8,329 nucleotides of DNA, taken from an uncultured Selenomonadales bacterium. GTDB taxonomy: Bacteria; Bacillota; Negativicutes; Selenomonadales; Selenomonadaceae. The notes below the pieces were generated by a model. That model saw only the letters and a program-made list of their open reading frames with translations, was not told the DNA's origin and did no database searches. Positions 5,514 through 8,329 of this stretch are shown piece by piece. The DNA lies in NCBI GenBank assembly GCA_937915885.1, contig CALGGP010000185.1, positions 1 to 8,329 of the forward strand. Direction: 5' to 3'. Each line of letters opens with the position of its first letter. Within the stretch, counting starts at the first letter, position 1. Made by a program: the position numbers and the translations under genes.

Positions 5514-7115
5514 CTATTTTTTACTCCACGACGGCAGTTTGATGTTGCCTCCGTTGTACAACGCCTGCGTCATCGCCGCGATCGTTTTCTCCATCATCGG
5601 CACCTCCCGCCCGTTGTACTTCTCGAAAAACGCCCGTTGCAGAGCGCCCGTCGCCTTGCACAGCCACACTATGATCGTGTGTCGTAATTCTTCATTCGAC
5701 GTCAAAAATTTTTTCCGACGCCAGAACTCCGCCACTTCCTCCGCAAAGTTGATGTAGATTTGCACCCACGTCCCAACTTGTTGCGAGTCTTGACCCGAGT
5801 GCACCCGCCGCGCGCTCAAAAATTCGTCAATCCAAAACATATCGCCCTGCTCGAGCAAATACAGCCACTGCGAATAATCGCCGAGTGAGTTCGGATTGTT
5901 GACCACATTCGGACGCCGACGCCAAAATTTTTTATCCTCGTCGATCAAAAATTTTTTCTTGATCAGCACCGTCGTCGGCTCCCCAACGCGATTTGCCGTA
6001 TACATCAGCAGTTCCTTCGCAATTTCTTCGCCCGAATACCGCCCCGTTTGAGTGCGTAACGGCTCCATTTGCCCCATCACACGCCCGTTTTCATCGATAT
6101 TATGTCGACGCGAGCTCACCAGTGACACCGTCGGCTCGTTGCGATACGCCTCCACCATCCGCTCCAGCTTTGGAGGATAAAACACATCGTCGTCGAGCAG
6201 CCAACTGTAATATTCCGCCTCCGAGTGCTCACGTTGATATTTTTCGAGGAACCCGAAATTTTTGGCGGCATCAAATCCGGGATTGCGAAAATATTTTATT
6301 CGAGCGTCCTTCTCAAGGTACGGACGGATCGCCGCATTGGTCGCCTCGTCGGTGCTGTCGTCGCTCACGACAATCTCAATGTTGCGATACGTCTGATTGA
6401 GCGCACTTTCGAGCGCCACTTTAAAAAATTGCGGGCGATTGAATGTCGGGATCAGCACCTGCACCTTCGGGAATATTTCCGACGAGTACTCGCTCAAAAA
6501 TTTTTTTCGACAGTCCTCGTCCATCGGCACCGCCTCCGAGCGATGCCACACCCACGGCGCCTGCTGTCGAACGACCACGCATTTATAGCCCTTGCGTCGA
6601 AACTCGAGCGATTGAGCCATGTCGCCGAACGAATCTTTATCGAACAGATCGGCGCGCCAATCCACGTCGTATTGCGTCGCCAACATAAAGCCGTCAAGCG
6701 CCTCGACTTCTTCAAACCGCCCGTCAATCGCCTGCCACTCGAATATTTTTTGCGACGCGCCCAGACACATTTTCCCGCATCGTTTGACGGATTGATACGA
6801 ACTGCCGTTGGTCGACAGTACTTTCGCGCCCGAACAGCCGATCATACCGATCGTCGGCTCCGCGCGGAACATTTCAATCAGATCGTCTATGATGTTTCGA
6901 TTGATGAACACGGCGCGGTCGTCGATGTAAATTTTATATTTGGCGTCGGATTCGTGCATCGCGTCATTGAAGGCGCGCCAACGAGCGCCGTTGACGAGCG
7001 CCGCCGTCGGACGCAAGCCGCTCGGCACGTTGAGCGACATAATCATTTGCTTGACGGCGCCGATATTATTTTTGTCGGTGACGTGAATTATTACCGCGAT
7101 TTTATTTTCGTCCAT
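5514..7115 (-). CDS. Two-domain glycosyltransferase (GT2-type), possibly bifunctional
   Basis: The 533-residue product appears to be two GT-A-like units in tandem. Residues about 1-205 resemble the StrF/Glyco_tranf_2_5 family: an early strand VIIHV, IYIDDRAVF with Asp65-Asp66, ALDGFMLATQYDVDWRADLF (139-158), SLEFRRKGYKCVVV (169-182) and PWVWH (187-191). Residues about 217-440 form a classical family 2 glycosyltransferase: VQVLIPTFNRP (218-228), SDDS (251-254), the metal-binding LLDDD (307-310, Asp-x-Asp at 308-310) and a distal GDYSQWLYLLEQGD...RRVHSGQDSQ block. The C-terminal ~90 residues are helical, without a recognisable domain. No signal peptide or membrane helix is seen, so it should be cytoplasmic. 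The acceptor and sugar cannot be read from sequence; surface polysaccharide or glycoprotein modification is a guess. ATG 7115 lies 10 nt after the purH stop, with GAGAGG overlapping that stop. Confidence 0.85.
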   Translation of the reverse strand: MDENKIAVIIHVTDKNNIGAVKQMIMSLNVPSGLRPTAALVNGARWRAFNDAMHESDAKYKIYIDDRAVFINRNIIDDLIEMFRAEPTIGMIGCSGAKVLSTNGSSYQSVKRCGKMCLGASQKIFEWQAIDGRFEEVEALDGFMLATQYDVDWRADLFDKDSFGDMAQSLEFRRKGYKCVVVRQQAPWVWHRSEAVPMDEDCRKKFLSEYSSEIFPKVQVLIPTFNRPQFFKVALESALNQTYRNIEIVVSDDSTDEATNAAIRPYLEKDARIKYFRNPGFDAAKNFGFLEKYQREHSEAEYYSWLLDDDVFYPPKLERMVEAYRNEPTVSLVSSRRHNIDENGRVMGQMEPLRTQTGRYSGEEIAKELLMYTANRVGEPTTVLIKKKFLIDEDKKFWRRRPNVVNNPNSLGDYSQWLYLLEQGDMFWIDEFLSARRVHSGQDSQQVGTWVQIYINFAEEVAEFWRRKKFLTSNEELRHTIIVWLCKATGALQRAFFEKYNGREVPMMEKTIAAMTQALYNGGNIKLPSWSKK

Positions 7116-7121
7116 CGCGCG

Positions 7122-7127
7122 CCTCTC
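7122..7127 (-). promoter_or_regulatory. Ribosome binding site of the glycosyltransferase
   Basis: GAGAGG on the minus strand overlaps the last two bases of the purH TGA stop and lies 6 nt before ATG 7115, an arrangement typical of translational coupling. Confidence 0.75.
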
Positions 7128-8289
7128 AATGGTGGAACAAGCGAATGTGCGTCATCGACATTGCGATCCCGTACTTATTGCACGTGTCGATGACGTTGTC
7201 GTCGCGAATCGAGCCGCCGGATTGGGCGACGTACTTGACGCCGGACTTATGCGCGCGTTCGATGTTATCGCCGAAGGGGAAGAAGGCGTCGGAGCCGAGC
7301 GATACGCCGTCGAGTTTTTTGATCCAATCGATTTTTTGATCGACAGTCAAGGGCTCGGGCTTGGACGTAAAAATTCGTTGCCAATCGTCGCCGTCGAGCA
7401 GATCGCCGCTCTCGTTGCCGACGTACACATCGATTGCGTTGTCTCGATCGGGGCGCTTGACATCCGCGCGGAAGGGCAAATTCAAAACCTGCGGGTGCTG
7501 ACGGAGCCACCACGTATCGGCTTTTGATCCCGCGAGCCGAGTGCAATGAACGCGAGACTGTTGACCGGCGCCGATGCCGATCGCCTGCCCGTCCTTGACG
7601 TAGCAGACGGAATTCGATTGCGTATATTTGAGAGTGATCAGCGCAATCATGAGGTCGCGTTTTGCGTCGTCGGGAATTTTCGCGACGGTCGGAATGTCGA
7701 TCAAACAGTCGGGCGTAATTTCGATGTTATTGCGTGACTGCTCGAAAGTGACGCCGAAAATTTCTTTGTGCTCAAGAGTCGGCGGCTCGAAATTGGGATC
7801 GATCTGGAGGATCAGATATGAGCCCTTGCGTTTTGATTTAAGAATTTCGAGCGCCTCGGGGGTGTAGGAGGGAGCGATGATGCCGTCGGAGACTTCGCGC
7901 TTAAGGTAAAGCGCGGTTGGCGCGTCGCACTCGTCGGAGAGCGCGGCGAAGTCGCCGTAAGAGGACATGCGATCGGCGCCGCGCGCTCGGACGTAGGCGT
8001 TTGCGATCGGCGAAAGTTCGATGTCCTCGACGAAATAAATATTGTTGAGAATGTCGTCGAGCGGAAGTCCGACGGCGGCGCCTGCGGGGCTGACGTGTTT
8101 GAAAGACGCGGCGGACGGCAAATTGGTGGCGCGACGGAGTTCTCTGACGAGTTGCCACGAGTTGAGCGCGTCGAGCAGATTGATGTAGCCCGGTCGACCG
8201 TTGAGCACTTTGAAGGGTAATTGCTCGGCGAAAACTTTAGCGGGTTTTTGATTCGGATTGCAACCGTATTTTAATTCAAGTTCCTGCAT
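7126..8289 (-). CDS. purH: Stand-alone AICAR transformylase (phosphoribosylaminoimidazolecarboxamide formyltransferase)
   Basis: Transfers a formyl group from 10-formyl-tetrahydrofolate to AICAR to give FAICAR, the step before IMP in purine synthesis. The 387-residue product corresponds to the transformylase part of PurH and lacks the N-terminal IMP cyclohydrolase domain of the ~510-residue bifunctional enzyme. This is a known Firmicute form of ~390 residues, so cyclohydrolase must be encoded elsewhere. Landmarks are LELKYGCNPNQKPA near the N-terminus, SFKHVSPAGAAVG (62-74) with the catalytic Lys64-His65 pair, RARGADRMSSYGDF, LKYTQSNSV, GIGAGQQSRVHCTRLAGSKAD, DAFFPFGDNIERAHKSGV, and the C-terminal RLFHH. 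Two earlier in-frame ATGs (8307 and 8328) are rejected because the only good ribosome binding site serves 8289. The symbol purH is used by convention. Confidence 0.95.
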   Translation of the reverse strand: MQELELKYGCNPNQKPAKVFAEQLPFKVLNGRPGYINLLDALNSWQLVRELRRATNLPSAASFKHVSPAGAAVGLPLDDILNNIYFVEDIELSPIANAYVRARGADRMSSYGDFAALSDECDAPTALYLKREVSDGIIAPSYTPEALEILKSKRKGSYLILQIDPNFEPPTLEHKEIFGVTFEQSRNNIEITPDCLIDIPTVAKIPDDAKRDLMIALITLKYTQSNSVCYVKDGQAIGIGAGQQSRVHCTRLAGSKADTWWLRQHPQVLNLPFRADVKRPDRDNAIDVYVGNESGDLLDGDDWQRIFTSKPEPLTVDQKIDWIKKLDGVSLGSDAFFPFGDNIERAHKSGVKYVAQSGGSIRDDNVIDTCNKYGIAMSMTHIRLFHH

Positions 8290-8296
8290 GAAAAAA

Positions 8297-8305
8297 TCAC
8301 TTCCC
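8297..8305 (-). promoter_or_regulatory. Ribosome binding site of purH (decides the start)
   Basis: GGGAAGTGA on the minus strand lies 7 nt before ATG 8289. The upstream ATG at 8307-8305 runs into this site and has no ribosome binding site of its own. Confidence 0.7.
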
Positions 8306-8313
8306 ATGAAAAA

Positions 8314-8329
8314 ATTTATCCCGCCCACC
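8314..8329 (-). repeat. G-rich intergenic motif copy, cut by the window edge
   Basis: The minus strand reads GGTGGGCGGGATAAAT, matching positions 2-17 at 15 of 16 bases. It also shares 12 bases with the intact quadruplex motif after atpC. It lies on the coding strand in the purH leader and is probably truncated by the end of the window. Confidence 0.65.

Noticed and set aside
6225..7193. 322-codon open frame on the plus strand opposite the glycosyltransferase
   Set aside because: Antisense shadow of a convincing gene, with no motif and an Arg/His-rich composition.

Overview
The window looks like a chromosomal segment of a Gram-positive-lineage anaerobe, most likely a Firmicute of the Negativicutes/Selenomonas type. 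The reasons are strong AGGAGG-like ribosome binding sites, frequent TTG and GTG starts, Firmicute-like F1 ATPase sequences, and a stand-alone AICAR transformylase of the clostridial/Negativicute kind. The genus is an inference from remembered family resemblance; no search was run.

Left half (42-4346, plus strand): the distal end of an F1Fo ATP synthase operon in the standard order atpA (alpha), atpG (gamma), atpD (beta), atpC (epsilon). Spacers are 14-18 nt and each gene has its own ribosome binding site. The a, c, b and delta genes should lie to the left, outside the window. Right half (4541-8289, minus strand): purH-type AICAR transformylase, then a two-domain glycosyltransferase starting 10 nt after it, then, after a 202-nt gap, a glucose-1-phosphate cytidylyltransferase (rfbF). 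The two blocks converge on a 194-nt repeat-rich intergenic region (4347-4540).

The genes are ordinary families. The F1 subunits make ATP from the ion gradient. The transformylase performs the penultimate step of purine synthesis. RfbF makes CDP-glucose for a deoxysugar or surface glycan, and the glycosyltransferase probably works on a surface glycan or glycoprotein.

The most unusual content is between the genes. An ~80-bp hairpin-forming repeat occurs twice, in opposite orientation on the two sides of rfbF (4412-4491 and 5422-5502), with a perfect 20-bp match at the outer ends. A motif of the form (GGGN)3GGG with 1-nt loops, a textbook G-quadruplex pattern, lies just after atpC on the minus strand. 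Partial copies of the same motif sit at both extreme ends of the window, cut by its borders, upstream of atpA and of purH. These look like members of one or two families of dispersed intergenic elements. I see no tRNA, rRNA, CRISPR array, transposase or phage gene.
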